Assembly (NCBI RefSeq): GCF_002251385.1
Contig: NZ_NPJJ01000033.1
Span: 62,001 to 126,000 of the forward strand
DNA: 64,000 nt
DNA from: Prevotella sp. P5-108
GTDB taxonomy: Bacteria > Bacteroidota > Bacteroidia > Bacteroidales > Bacteroidaceae
Reading direction: 5' to 3'
Shown here: one piece after another, positions 1 to 7,668 of the stretch
How the letters are laid out: each line of letters begins with the position of its first letter
Position numbering within the stretch: position 1 is the first letter of the stretch
Made by a program: the position numbers and the translations under genes
The notes under the pieces: generated by a model
What the model was told of the DNA's origin: nothing
Databases searched by the model: none
What the model saw: the letters and a program-made list of their open reading frames with translations, nothing else

Positions 1-445
1 CCAGATGGTCTACGTCGGCATAGTCGAAAGCCTCGGCCTCGGCTATGGCGAGCACCTCGGCACCGTCGGCAGCGGTAAGGAATTCGCCCTCGGCATTGAG
101 GAGCTTCAGGGCGTTCCACTGGCGTGGGTTGTGGCTGGCGGTGATGATGATACCACCATCGGCGCCGCTCATGCGCACTGCCAGTTCGGTAGTGGGTGTG
201 GTGGCCAGACCGATATCAATGACATCGAAGCCCATACCCATGAGGGTACCGCAAACGACGCGATTGACCATCGAGCCCGAGATGCGGGCGTCACGGCCTA
301 CTACTATCTTGTTGGTCTTCTTGGTCTTGCCAATGAATGTGGCATAGGCTGTGGTAAACTTCACGATGTCCAGCGGGTTGAGAGTGTCGCCGGTGTGACC
401 GCCTATGGTGCCACGAATACCTGAAATGGATTTGATGAGTGTCAT
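1..445 (-). CDS. glmM: Phosphoglucosamine mutase-type phosphohexomutase (N-terminal part, cut by window edge)
   Basis: The first 148 codons of an alpha-D-phosphohexomutase are present and the rest lies beyond base 1. The frame opens with MTLIKSISGIRGTIGG and carries the catalytic phosphoserine loop ITASHNP near residue 110, preceded by the VGRDARISG segment typical of the family. Bacteroidetes proteins with this opening are usually annotated as phosphoglucosamine mutase, converting glucosamine-6-phosphate to glucosamine-1-phosphate for cell-wall precursors in the cytoplasm; phosphomannomutase or phosphoglucomutase activity cannot be excluded without the C-terminal half. The ATG is at 443-445, 13 bases after the stop of the DUF4827 gene, so the two are probably cotranscribed. 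Confidence 0.8.
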   Translation of the reverse strand, partial: MTLIKSISGIRGTIGGHTGDTLNPLDIVKFTTAYATFIGKTKKTNKIVVGRDARISGSMVNRVVCGTLMGMGFDVIDIGLATTPTTELAVRMSGADGGIIITASHNPRQWNALKLLNAEGEFLTAADGAEVLAIAEAEAFDYADVDHL

Positions 446-458
446 AATTACTTAAAAG

Positions 459-1097
459 TTATCTTCCGCGTTTATAAGTTATATCATACAGACAGGGATA
501 GACGGTCTGCATCGCATAGCTCTGTCCCTGGGCAGCCGGTACGATGAGTCGTACCTTGGCTATCTCTTCGTTCTCGTTCTCCGGACGCCCAAGATTGATG
601 TAGGTAAAGGGCACAAGCCATCCACCAGGTACTGAGGTGGTGCCATAGACCTGATACATGAGACACTTCTTGGTATCGAACGATGCGGTGAAGGTGCCCG
701 ATGTGTTGGTTACTGACATCTTGTCGTAATAGTCGGAGTAATAGAGGATATTGTTGGTAAGCTGTATGGAGTCGGTGAGCAGGTTGCGCTCGGTGAAACG
801 GCAGAGCACATAGGCGGTCTCGCCATCCTTGAGCTTCTCGCCACATCCTTGGCGCACAATCTGCATATAGACACCATTGCTCTCGAAAAGTACAAATTCA
901 TTTTTAGACACGTCGGTCTTGTAGCCATTGGCCTTGAACTTGGCCTCGCTGATAACGTTTACTGCCGAGTCGGCAATATACTTGCCTATGGCTGCGCGCT
1001 CCTTGGCCTTGCGCTCGGCATAGGTCTCGGTATCGTTGCATGACCATAAGAAACTCAGTCCCAAAAACAATAAAATGATATACTGAATACGCTTCAT
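459..1097 (-). CDS. DUF4827 family lipoprotein (FKBP-like)
   Basis: This 212-residue protein starts with a lipoprotein signal peptide (MKRIQYIILLFLGLSFLWSC), with the lipobox cysteine at residue 20. The mature part has a charged helix (ERKAKERAAIGKY) followed by a beta-rich body, the arrangement of the Bacteroidetes DUF4827 family, which has been likened to FKBP peptidyl-prolyl isomerases. It should sit in the periplasm or outer membrane, anchored by lipid. It precedes the GlmM-type mutase gene by 13 bases. The family assignment is by recognition; the biochemical role is not known to me. Confidence 0.75.
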   Translation of the reverse strand: MKRIQYIILLFLGLSFLWSCNDTETYAERKAKERAAIGKYIADSAVNVISEAKFKANGYKTDVSKNEFVLFESNGVYMQIVRQGCGEKLKDGETAYVLCRFTERNLLTDSIQLTNNILYYSDYYDKMSVTNTSGTFTASFDTKKCLMYQVYGTTSVPGGWLVPFTYINLGRPENENEEIAKVRLIVPAAQGQSYAMQTVYPCLYDITYKRGR

Positions 1098-1458
1098 CAG
1101 ATTGTAATCTATTTGCTATTATTGATTATACATTTATAATATATACCGCCGCCACAATGACGAGGCATAGCCCAAAGCCATATAACACAAGCTCAAAGCT
1201 GCGCAAAGTTAAGCAAAAATAAAAGAAAAACGCCCTATTTCTTCATAATTTTCGATTAGAGGCAACGATTTTCATTTTTTTTATCATATCGGGGGCGCCG
1301 AGCATGGTCAGCCGAGGAGTCAGAGCGATGCCCTTCGGAGTTGTGGCGGTGGCCATAATCAAAAGCAAACCGCCAGAGAGCACTCGTGCGAGTCGCCCGC
1401 TGACGGTTGCTATCATTCATTATCCACTATGCAGAGCCAGTCGGCCTGCAGTCACTGT
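1098..1458. other. Gene-free stretch between the DUF4827 gene and pyrD
   Basis: No credible coding frame was seen. The left part is AT-rich and holds the promoter box listed separately. The right part (about 1290-1440) is GC-rich and holds a tight inverted repeat ACTCG-TG-CGAGT near 1383-1394 and a longer one, GGCGGT/ACCGCC, near 1343-1375. These could end pyrD transcription on the minus strand, but neither is followed by a run of T. Confidence 0.5.
1203..1211 (-). promoter_or_regulatory. Putative -7 promoter box for the DUF4827-mutase operon
   Basis: On the minus strand this reads TAACTTTGC, a match to the Bacteroidetes -7 consensus TAnnTTTG. It lies about 105 bases before the DUF4827 start. 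No convincing TTTG was found 19-20 bases further upstream, so only half of the promoter is supported. Confidence 0.45.
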
Positions 1459-2370
1459 CTAAGCATTGACGGCGCCGATAATCTCCTGTACCGAAGCACA
1501 GCCATGGCTGTCGAGCCAATCGTTGATACCGGTCTTTACCTTGTAGGCGATGGCGGGGTCTATGAAGTTGGCTGTGCCTATCTCTATGGCTGTGGCTCCA
1601 GCCATAAGGAACTCGATGGCATCCTGGGCCGAAGAGATACCGCCAAGTCCGATGACAGGTATCTTGACGGCACGTGCCACCTGCCACACCATGCGCAGGG
1701 CAACAGGCTTGACGGCAGGACCGCTCAGTCCGCCGGTACCGATACTCAGCTTGGGGCAACGGCGCTCGGTGTCGATGGCCATACCCATGAGAGTATTGAT
1801 GAGCGACACGCTGTCGGCGCCTTCAGCCTCACAGGCACGGGCTATCTCGGCAATATCGGTCACATTGGGCGATAGCTTTACGATGAGCGTCTTGTGATAA
1901 CGCTCGCGCACGGCCTTGACCACACTCGTGGCGCCGGCGCAAGTCACGCCGAAGGCCATTCCACCGTCCTTGACATTGGGGCAAGAGATATTGAGCTCGA
2001 TGGCAGGTATCTTGTCGAGGGCGTCGATGCGGGCGGCACACTCGGCATAGTCTTCGGGCGTACTGCCGCTGACGTTGACAATCATCCGCGTGTCGATATC
2101 CTTAATCTGCGGATAGATGTGGGAGCAGAAATAATCGACACCCTTGTTCTGCAGCCCCACACAGTTGAGCATACCCGAAGCGACTTCGGCCATACGGGGA
2201 TAGTCGTTGCCCTCGCGTGGACGCAGGGTGGTTCCTTTGACGATAATGCCGCCAATCTCATGCAGAGGCACGAGGTCGGCAAACTCCAATCCATACCCGA
2301 AAGTGCCCGATGCGGTCATTACCGGGTTGGAGAGTTCCAGGTTATTTATCTTTACATTTAGACTTGCCAT
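1459..2370 (-). CDS. pyrD: Dihydroorotate dehydrogenase, catalytic subunit (class 1B)
   Basis: PyrD oxidises dihydroorotate to orotate in pyrimidine synthesis. The 303-residue length, the N-terminal block [10 protein letters not shown], the substrate-binding run [13 protein letters not shown] and the FMN/phosphate-binding segment [15 protein letters not shown] are all present. Class 1B is indicated by the partner PyrK gene directly upstream, whose stop overlaps this start by 13 bases (2358-2370), giving translational coupling. In this class the catalytic base is a cysteine and electrons pass through PyrK to NAD. Cytoplasmic heterotetramer by family knowledge. Confidence 0.95.
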   Translation of the reverse strand: MASLNVKINNLELSNPVMTASGTFGYGLEFADLVPLHEIGGIIVKGTTLRPREGNDYPRMAEVASGMLNCVGLQNKGVDYFCSHIYPQIKDIDTRMIVNVSGSTPEDYAECAARIDALDKIPAIELNISCPNVKDGGMAFGVTCAGATSVVKAVRERYHKTLIVKLSPNVTDIAEIARACEAEGADSVSLINTLMGMAIDTERRCPKLSIGTGGLSGPAVKPVALRMVWQVARAVKIPVIGLGGISSAQDAIEFLMAGATAIEIGTANFIDPAIAYKVKTGINDWLDSHGCASVQEIIGAVNA

Positions 2371-3134
2371 AACAGTTTCTTAATATTTAACACCGGACCA
2401 TCTTTACATACACACAAATTGCCCTCAATAGTCTTCTCTACACAGCACAGACAAGCACCCAGACCACAGGCCATCATATTCTCCAGCGACACCTCGCAGC
2501 TTACGTCGTGCTTGGTGGCATAGGCGGCTACAGCCTTCATCATCGGCTTGGGGCCACAGCAGGATATCTGGTCGAAATGCGTGGTCTGCAGCACCGAGTG
2601 ATTGGTGACAAATCCGCGCTCACCATAGCTGCCGTCTTCGGTGGTGACATAGACATCGCCCAGCGCCTCGAAAAGCTCCAACTGGAGCAGGTCGGTCTTG
2701 GTGCGAGCGCCAAGAAGGAACGAGGGACGGCCGCCCATCTTCTTTATCTCGGCTCCGAAATAGAGCAGAGGGGCCACACCCACGCCGCCGCCAACCAGAA
2801 GCAGACGCTTGTCGGCAGTGTCGGGCATGGTGAAGCCATTGCCCAAAGGAAGGACACAGTTGAGGGTATCGCCGACATGGAGCTCGCCCATCTGGCGGGT
2901 ACCGTCGCCAATACGGGCGACAAGGAGCCAAAGTTCGTTGGTCTCGGCATCAAAATTGTGAATGGATATAGGACGACGCAGAAAAGTATTGGGAGACTTT
3001 TCTACCTTCACCTCGACAAACTGACCAGGCGCCATAGGCGGCATGGCGTCCTGAGAAGTCAACTTGATGAGTACGTACTTCTCGTTGAGGTGGTCGATGG
3101 AACTTACGGTCAAGTCCAAGCAAGCCTTCTTCAT
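2358..3134 (-). CDS. pyrK: Dihydroorotate dehydrogenase electron transfer subunit
   Basis: PyrK carries FAD and a 2Fe-2S cluster and passes electrons from PyrD to NAD. The protein (258 residues from [10 protein letters not shown]) shows the ferredoxin-reductase FAD motif RRPISIH, the NAD-binding run [16 protein letters not shown], and a C-terminal cysteine cluster [11 protein letters not shown] followed by a final VCKDGP cysteine. An ATG 14 codons further upstream is possible, but the internal start fits the usual N-terminus. It overlaps pyrD by 13 bases, and together they form one operon. Confidence 0.94.
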   Translation of the reverse strand: MKKACLDLTVSSIDHLNEKYVLIKLTSQDAMPPMAPGQFVEVKVEKSPNTFLRRPISIHNFDAETNELWLLVARIGDGTRQMGELHVGDTLNCVLPLGNGFTMPDTADKRLLLVGGGVGVAPLLYFGAEIKKMGGRPSFLLGARTKTDLLQLELFEALGDVYVTTEDGSYGERGFVTNHSVLQTTHFDQISCCGPKPMMKAVAAYATKHDVSCEVSLENMMACGLGACLCCVEKTIEGNLCVCKDGPVLNIKKLLWQV

Positions 3135-3175
3135 AAATAGAGTTTTATAAGTAACACTGCAATTTGATGATGACA

Positions 3176-3202
3176 CGTGAAGACGCCGTCAGGCGTCTCA
3201 CG
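3176..3202. terminator. GC-rich hairpin between XRE regulator and pyrK
   Basis: The sequence AGACGCC-GTCA-GGCGTCT (3181-3198) forms a perfect 7-bp stem, extended by CGTGA/TCACG with one bulge. It follows the XRE gene on the minus strand and precedes pyrK. There is no T-run, so it may be a weak terminator or a leader hairpin of pyrK. Confidence 0.35.
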
Positions 3203-3252
3203 CGCGTACATATAATTATATGTTGCAAAATTACTTATTATTTTGCGAATAA

Positions 3253-3702
3253 TCACTTTTTGGGTACAAAAGTTTCCCAGGTCTGGTCATCGTAGAAGAT
3301 GCGAATTTCGGTGATATTGCGTTGTGTTTTGTAAATATTTTTCATCACTACAGCAGTGGGCTGTTGACCCTGCTGTGGGGCACGATTGACAGCCGATGGG
3401 GTGGGAGCCGTTTGAGGAGCGTCACCGAAATCGATAACCTGTTCACCGCCATCGGGAGCGGAGTCATGGCCCTGGGCAATGTCGCCGGAATGGTCTCCAT
3501 ACATCGAACCGTTGCCAAACATCAACCAGTCGGTAGAGATGGCAGGAAACTTTTTCTTTATCGCGTCGACAATGTTAAGGGTAGGGTTGGTACGACCATT
3601 GAAGATGCTGCTGAGGGTGGCGGGAGACAACTCGAGGGTGTTGGCAAACTCCTGTTGGGTCAACCTCTGGGCTTCCATAATCTGCTTAATTCTGTCCTTC
3701 AT
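3253..3702 (-). CDS. XRE-family helix-turn-helix transcriptional regulator
   Basis: This 149-residue protein has an N-terminal Cro/CI-type helix-turn-helix (LTQQEFANTLELSPATLS, residues about 14-31, then IFNGRTNPTLNIVDAI). A segment NWLMFGNG-like (STDWLMFGNGSMYGD) follows, as is common in Bacteroidetes members. A polar Pro/Gln-rich linker leads to a C-terminal basic tail, ITEIRIFYDDQTWETFVP. DNA binding in the cytoplasm is clear; the target is not. A dyad between its probable transcription start and its ATG suggests self-regulation. Its nearest upstream neighbour is a large gene-free region. Confidence 0.85.
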   Translation of the reverse strand: MKDRIKQIMEAQRLTQQEFANTLELSPATLSSIFNGRTNPTLNIVDAIKKKFPAISTDWLMFGNGSMYGDHSGDIAQGHDSAPDGGEQVIDFGDAPQTAPTPSAVNRAPQQGQQPTAVVMKNIYKTQRNITEIRIFYDDQTWETFVPKK

Positions 3703-3724
3703 TTTCTGTTAATGGGTTTAAGAG

Positions 3725-3762
3725 GGCCAAAAATGGCCATTTTTATACGTTTTACAAAGTTA
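3725..3762 (-). promoter_or_regulatory. Promoter box and operator-like dyad of the XRE gene
   Basis: On the minus strand 3755-3762 reads TAACTTTG, a -7 box. Between it and the ATG lies the dyad GGCCA-AAAA-TGGCC (3725-3738). A dyad just downstream of the start point is where a self-repressing XRE protein would be expected to bind. Upstream CAAA motifs exist but at 16 or 23 bases instead of 19-20. Confidence 0.4.
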
Positions 3763-4509
3763 AAGCATTTTTTTAGAACAAACAACAAAAGTAAAGGATA
3801 TTTTATGATTATGATTATTAAATCAGAAATTAAGATTATTGAAATCTGATTTACCTTTGTTGATACCGGAATTAATATTCATAAATCTATATTAGTTCCC
3901 ATGTTTACATATATGTAATTCACTTGAATAAATACTGTCTTTAGATTGGTTCTCAGTATGATACATATTAACATGTGCATCTAAATCAGCGCTTAATGCG
4001 GTTCCGGTGCATAGTAATGGCGTCTTTTGGCATAAAATGATTTAATATATCGCAAATAATCGCTGTTTTTCATAGGTTTTGCGCTGATTTTTGGCGGTGC
4101 ATAAATATGCGTTAGGTTTGTAGTTGTGAATGTTTTACATATTAATATTCATATCTAAATCACCCGTGATATTCATTGCGATAAATATCATAATGTTCAA
4201 ATGTAAATTCATTAACTTCCGCTGTTTAGTTTATGTTTTTAGATTTACAAATCAATATGATAATAAAAGTTAAGACAACCTTTGCGACCACCCTGATGAC
4301 CGAAAAAATCAAATAAATCGCATATTTCGAGCCATTGTCCAGCTCGTTTGCAAATATGCGAGTATTTTTGAGGGTATTTCTGCCTAAATAGATAATTTTC
4401 AGCCATTTAAGGCTAAAAAATAGTGGTTTCAAAACTTGCGAAAAACGGCCCAGAAAAGTCCAAAAACCGCGTTTTCAGGGCGAAATAGTGGCAAAAACGG
4501 TCAAAAAAG

Positions 4510-4545
4510 GCATCAAAAAGGGGGCCGAAGCCCCATTTTTGATGC
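4510..4545 (-). terminator. Rho-independent terminator after holA
   Basis: A long hairpin GCATCAAAAA...TTTTTGATGC with an inner GGGG/CCCC stem starts 28 bases after the holA stop on the minus strand. The A/T flanks make it a plausible terminator in that direction. Confidence 0.75.
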
Positions 4546-4572
4546 TATAATGATGGTATGAAAAAACGGAAA

Positions 4573-5595
4573 TCAGTGCATTATGAAGAACAGAAGTTCT
4601 TTGGCCAAATCGGAAGCCGTAGCCGAAACATTGCCCAAACCTTTGCTCCTTGCATCGACACTTTTTATCATGTGGATAATCTGCATTACCTTCATCGCAT
4701 TGTAATTGCGCATGCCAGAGATGTACTCTTTTGCCGCCCAGGGAGACTTCAATCCCAAGAACGACGCCACCGAATTTTCATTGGTTCGCTCGGGAGCATA
4801 GAAGGCAATCATCAGATTTTGGAAATAATTAAAGAGCAGAGGCACGACTGCATACAGCGAACCAGCCTTGGGATTATTGTCAAAATAATTCATAATCTGG
4901 TTGGCCTTGAAAACGTCCTTGGCGACCACCGCATTTTTCAATTCGAAGATGTTGAAATCTTTGCTGATGCCAATTTGTTCCTCCACCACTTCCGGAGTAA
5001 TCTGCCGGTTGTCCTCGGGAAGAGAGATGAGTACCTTGTCTACCTCTGAGGTGAGGCGTGCCAAATCGGAGCCCACATGGTCGGCTATCATCTCAGCCGC
5101 TTTGTGGTCGATGACCGCCTTCTGCATTTTGACATATCCTTCGACAAATGCCGGCAACTCGTAGTCGCGCTTCTTTTTGCTCTCAAAGACCACACCCTTG
5201 GCTTTGGCCTTGGCGACCACTCCCCTGTCGGCTTTGCCACCCTTGTAGCAAAGCACCAGGACGGTCGAAGGCACCGGGGCTGCAAGATACTTCTCCAGTC
5301 CGTCGCCACTCTTCATGCCCTGCGCTTCCTTGATGATGACCACGCGACGCGAAGCCATCAGCGGAAATTCGCGGGCCAAGTCGACCACCTGCGGAGCGGT
5401 GATATCCGAGCCGAACGCCACCACCTGATTGAAGTCTTTCTCTTCGGGCTGCAGCGCATGTTCCTCGATATACGCCGAGATTTTGTCTATAAAATAGGGT
5501 TCATCCCCCATCAAGAGATAGACAGGCGCAAAATTCTGCGCCACCAGGTCACGCATCACGGCTTCATAAGTGATTCCTGTTTCTTTTACTGCCAT
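4573..5595 (-). CDS. holA: DNA polymerase III, delta subunit
   Basis: HolA is the clamp-loader wrench that opens the beta sliding clamp at replication forks. The protein is 340 residues from MAVKETGITYEAV, normal for Bacteroidetes. It shows the N-terminal LLMGDEPYFIDKIS block, the ALQPEEKDFNQ segment, the RRVVIIKEAQ strand and the C-terminal helical collar region (ARSKGLGN near the end). An ATG 13 codons upstream exists, but the chosen start matches family N-termini. It is transcribed away from the HsdR_N gene, with a 284-bp intergenic region between them. Confidence 0.9.
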   Translation of the reverse strand: MAVKETGITYEAVMRDLVAQNFAPVYLLMGDEPYFIDKISAYIEEHALQPEEKDFNQVVAFGSDITAPQVVDLAREFPLMASRRVVIIKEAQGMKSGDGLEKYLAAPVPSTVLVLCYKGGKADRGVVAKAKAKGVVFESKKKRDYELPAFVEGYVKMQKAVIDHKAAEMIADHVGSDLARLTSEVDKVLISLPEDNRQITPEVVEEQIGISKDFNIFELKNAVVAKDVFKANQIMNYFDNNPKAGSLYAVVPLLFNYFQNLMIAFYAPERTNENSVASFLGLKSPWAAKEYISGMRNYNAMKVMQIIHMIKSVDARSKGLGNVSATASDLAKELLFFIMH

Positions 5596-5729
5596 AATCG
5601 GTTGTTTCTGACCCCACAAGGCGCATGGCAGCACCCGGCAGCGTCGTTAATGATTGTGCTATCGTAGAGCCCAGCTTTTCGGCTTTCTTGTCCAGCAGTC
5701 GTCGCCCCGAAAATAAATCAACCGATTTG

Positions 5730-5761
5730 TTTGTTATTTCCACAGGTTTACACTACCTTTG
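5730..5761 (+). promoter_or_regulatory. Bacteroidetes-type promoter for the HsdR_N gene
   Basis: TTTG at 5730-5733 and TACCTTTG at 5754-5761 are separated by 20 bases, a full match to the -33/-7 pattern. The start codon is about 110 bases beyond the likely transcription start, leaving a long AT-rich leader. Confidence 0.7.
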
Positions 5762-5879
5762 TATGAAAGCGCGAGCCCTCTCATTCACCTACAAAGGTAA
5801 TGTAAATCGGGCGCAATACAAAACAAATTGTTTTTTTTCCCCGTTTACCACTCTACAAACCATTAAAAAATCAGATAAT

Positions 5880-6326
5880 ATGCAATTAAATCTGCCCCCT
5901 TTTGATGTACGCATGGGAGGAACGCCCACCCAGCCCACCATCTTTGACATTCTGCGCCGCAAATATGTAGCGCTCACTCCCGAAGAGTGGGTACGGCAGC
6001 ACTTTATACATTATTTAATAGAGTCCAAGGGCTACCCTGCCTCGCTGCTTGCCAACGAGGTCAAGCTGAAGATTGGCTCCAAGACGCTGCGGGCCGACAG
6101 CGTGCTCTACTCCACCCAACTCAGCCCACGCATGATTGTCGAGTACAAAGCCCCGCACATCAAGATAACCCAGCAGACCTTTGACCAGATCTTTGCCTAC
6201 AACCTACTGCTCAAAGCCGACTATCTGGTGATGAGCAACGGCCTCTCCCATTACTGCTGCAAGCTGGATTCAGACAGCCAGAAGTACGTCTTCTTTGAAG
6301 ACATTCCCACTTATGAAAATTTATGA
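5880..6326 (+). CDS. HsdR_N-domain protein (type I restriction R-subunit N-terminal fold), standalone
   Basis: This 148-residue protein matches the HsdR N-terminal domain family (PF13588). It has a PD-(D/E)xK-like core, with ADSVLYSTQLSPRMIVEYKA giving the acidic residue and the ExK pair, and QTFDQIFAYNLLLKADYLVM giving the QxxxY-type motif. Full HsdR proteins add helicase domains that are absent here. Small standalone versions are common and conserved in Bacteroidetes, and their role is not known to me. No HsdM or HsdS lies nearby. The ATG at 5880 is preferred over an upstream in-frame start because the homology begins here (MQLNLPPFDV). Confidence 0.82.
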   Translation: MQLNLPPFDVRMGGTPTQPTIFDILRRKYVALTPEEWVRQHFIHYLIESKGYPASLLANEVKLKIGSKTLRADSVLYSTQLSPRMIVEYKAPHIKITQQTFDQIFAYNLLLKADYLVMSNGLSHYCCKLDSDSQKYVFFEDIPTYENL

Positions 6327-6462
6327 CAAAACGGCAAGAAAACAGCGGTAATTTTTCTTGACAGTTTTTATCTCCATTACCGCGCCAACCAAGCCCAAAA
6401 ATCGCGTAATGACATTGCCCAAATCGGAGGACTAAGACAGTACCGCCGTGATGGTCATGGCC

Positions 6463-6550
6463 GACGCGCATCGTAAGGCACGTGAGTCCGCATCGTATGA
6501 AACGTGTGTCCGCATCGGACAAGACGCGCATCCGTGCCGTCCGACACGAG
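6463..6550. repeat. 22-bp tandem array, 4 units (locus C of a dispersed family)
   Basis: Four consecutive 22-bp units occupy 6463-6484, 6485-6506, 6507-6528 and 6529-6550. Each ends in ACG(T/A/C)G and contains CGCATCGTA or a close variant near its start; the second unit is agTCCGCATCGTATGAAACG then TG. The same 4 x 22 architecture occurs at 24830-24917 and 52791-52878. This copy is the most diverged. It sits in the scar between the HsdR_N gene and the truncated efflux gene. Confidence 0.8.
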
Positions 6551-6633
6551 CCGGCAGCTATCATCCCAGCGCCACAGAGTATCATCTCCATACCCACCAA
6601 ACTGACCTCCAACATCACTGCATAGCATCTCCC

Positions 6634-6717
6634 GCAGCGCAGAGGTCATCTCCAGCAACGCAAAGGTCATCTCCAGCAGCACAAAGGTCATCTCCAGCAG
6701 CACAAAGGTCATCCCCT
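6634..6717. repeat. 21-bp tandem repeat (minisatellite), 4 units plus a partial fifth
   Basis: Units of GCAGC(G/A)CA(G/A)AGGTCATCTCCA-type sequence occur at 6634, 6655, 6676 and 6697, differing at one to four positions. A partial fifth unit runs from 6718 into the efflux-protein frame, where the sequence changes to GGTGGAATACG. The repeat abuts the exact point where homology to the efflux protein starts, so replication slippage or deletion at this junction is a likely cause of the truncation. Confidence 0.85.
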
Positions 6718-6719
6718 GC

Positions 6720-7445
6720 AGCGCAGAGGTGGAATACGCCCGTACAGCCACATTGGTGCCCGAGTTAGAGCGTAAGATTTCTGTCAAGGAGAACGACATC
6801 GCCTTCTTGGCTGGCGAATATCCGCAGGTGATACACCGCTCCATTCTTCCCGAAGAAGTGAAGTTGCCCGAGTCACTGCCAGTGGGTCTCCCCTCCACTC
6901 TGCTGGAACGGCGCCCCGATGTGCGTGAAGCCGAGCAACGCCTGATTGCCAGCAACGCTGCCGTGGGTATGGCATTTACCAACCTCTTTCCACGCATCAC
7001 TCTCACAGCCAATTACGGTTTGGAGAGCAAGCAAATGTCAGACTTCTTCAAGTCGCCCATTCACTACCTCGGCGCAAACCTGCTGGGGCCGCTTTTCGCT
7101 ATGGGCAAGAACCGCGCCATGCTGAAAGCGCAGAAAGCAGCCTACGAGCAGGCCTGCTATGGATACGAAAAAGCTGTGCTCAGTGCTTTCAAGGATGCCC
7201 GCAACGCCATCGTTGAGTTCAACAAAATCAAGGAAATCTACGAGTCGCGCCGCGAGCTGGAACGCTCCTCAAAGGCTACTATGGAACTGGCGCAGTTGCA
7301 GTACATCAACGGTGTCATTGGCTACTTGGATGTGCTCGACGCCCAGCGTAGTTACTTCGATGCCCAGATAGGACTGAGCAATGCCATCCGCGACAAGCAA
7401 ATCACCATGGTCAAGATGTATAAGGCACTGGGTGGTGGATGGTAG
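6720..7445 (+). pseudogene. Truncated RND efflux outer-membrane lipoprotein (OprM/NodT family), C-terminal half
   Basis: About 240 codons match the second half of OprM/NodT-type channels that carry drugs or metals out through the outer membrane. The hallmark LPSTLLERRPDVREAEQRL is intact, followed by AFTNLFPRITLTANYG and the coiled-coil region ending GYLDVLDAQRSYFDAQ. The signal peptide, lipobox and first coiled-coil repeat are missing. Upstream there is only a 21-bp minisatellite and no adaptor or pump gene. A GTG at 6729 could start a product, but without a signal sequence it could not reach the outer membrane. Probably a deletion remnant. Confidence 0.85.
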
Positions 7446-7477
7446 TTTAGGGAAATCATCAAAACTCCAAATATCTT

Positions 7478-7513
7478 CAAAGCCGTTTCAGCTATCAGTC
7501 TGAAACGGCTTTG
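7478..7513. terminator. Perfect 14-bp hairpin after the truncated efflux gene
   Basis: CAAAGCCGTTTCAG and CTGAAACGGCTTTG pair perfectly around the loop CTATCAGT, 32 bases after the stop at 7445. The T-rich right flank (ATATTTC) suits termination of plus-strand transcripts. Confidence 0.75.
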
Positions 7514-7604
7514 ATATTTCATCAGGTATGCCCATCACTATTGCTGTCTGCTAAAGAATTGGGCTTACCCAGGTTTTTTCCCGTCAGACAATGCTGCTGA
7601 GCGT

Positions 7605-7641
7605 ACAAAAAATCCCTATCTGCTGCTTGCAGATAGGGATT
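7605..7641 (-). terminator. Rho-independent terminator for the zinc-ribbon gene
   Basis: AATCCCTATCTGC / GCAGATAGGGATT (7611-7641) form a 13-bp stem with loop TGCTT. On the minus strand it is followed by TTTTTT. It lies 28 bases after the stop of the zinc-ribbon coiled-coil gene. Confidence 0.85.
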
Positions 7642-7668
7642 GTTATGGTTATGAATGACGACAGGAGA

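Larger units (their letters stand above)
3703..4572. other. 870-bp AT-rich gene-free region
   Basis: No frame resembling a known protein was found; a 68-codon minus-strand frame at 4226-4432 is low-complexity and probably chance. Visible content: an inverted repeat AAATCAGA/TCTGATTT (3820-3852), followed at once by a plus-strand -7 box TACCTTTG (3852-3859) with no gene behind it; the 13-bp direct repeat ATTAATATTCATA at 3871 and 4141; a dyad TGATATT/AATATCA at 4167-4190; and the holA terminator at 4510-4545. It could be a decayed accessory locus or a non-coding RNA region. Confidence 0.5.

Noticed and set aside
4226-4432. 68-codon minus-strand frame in the AT-rich gap
   Set aside because: No recognisable family, start context or promoter; AT-rich DNA often gives hydrophobic chance frames.
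5880-6326. A type I restriction-modification locus
   Set aside because: Only an HsdR_N-like domain is present; no helicase part, HsdM or HsdS gene is nearby.
6455-7012. Minus-strand frame with EMTFVLL-type repeats across the 6634 minisatellite
   Set aside because: Same reason: a multiple-of-three DNA repeat reads as a peptide repeat in every open frame.
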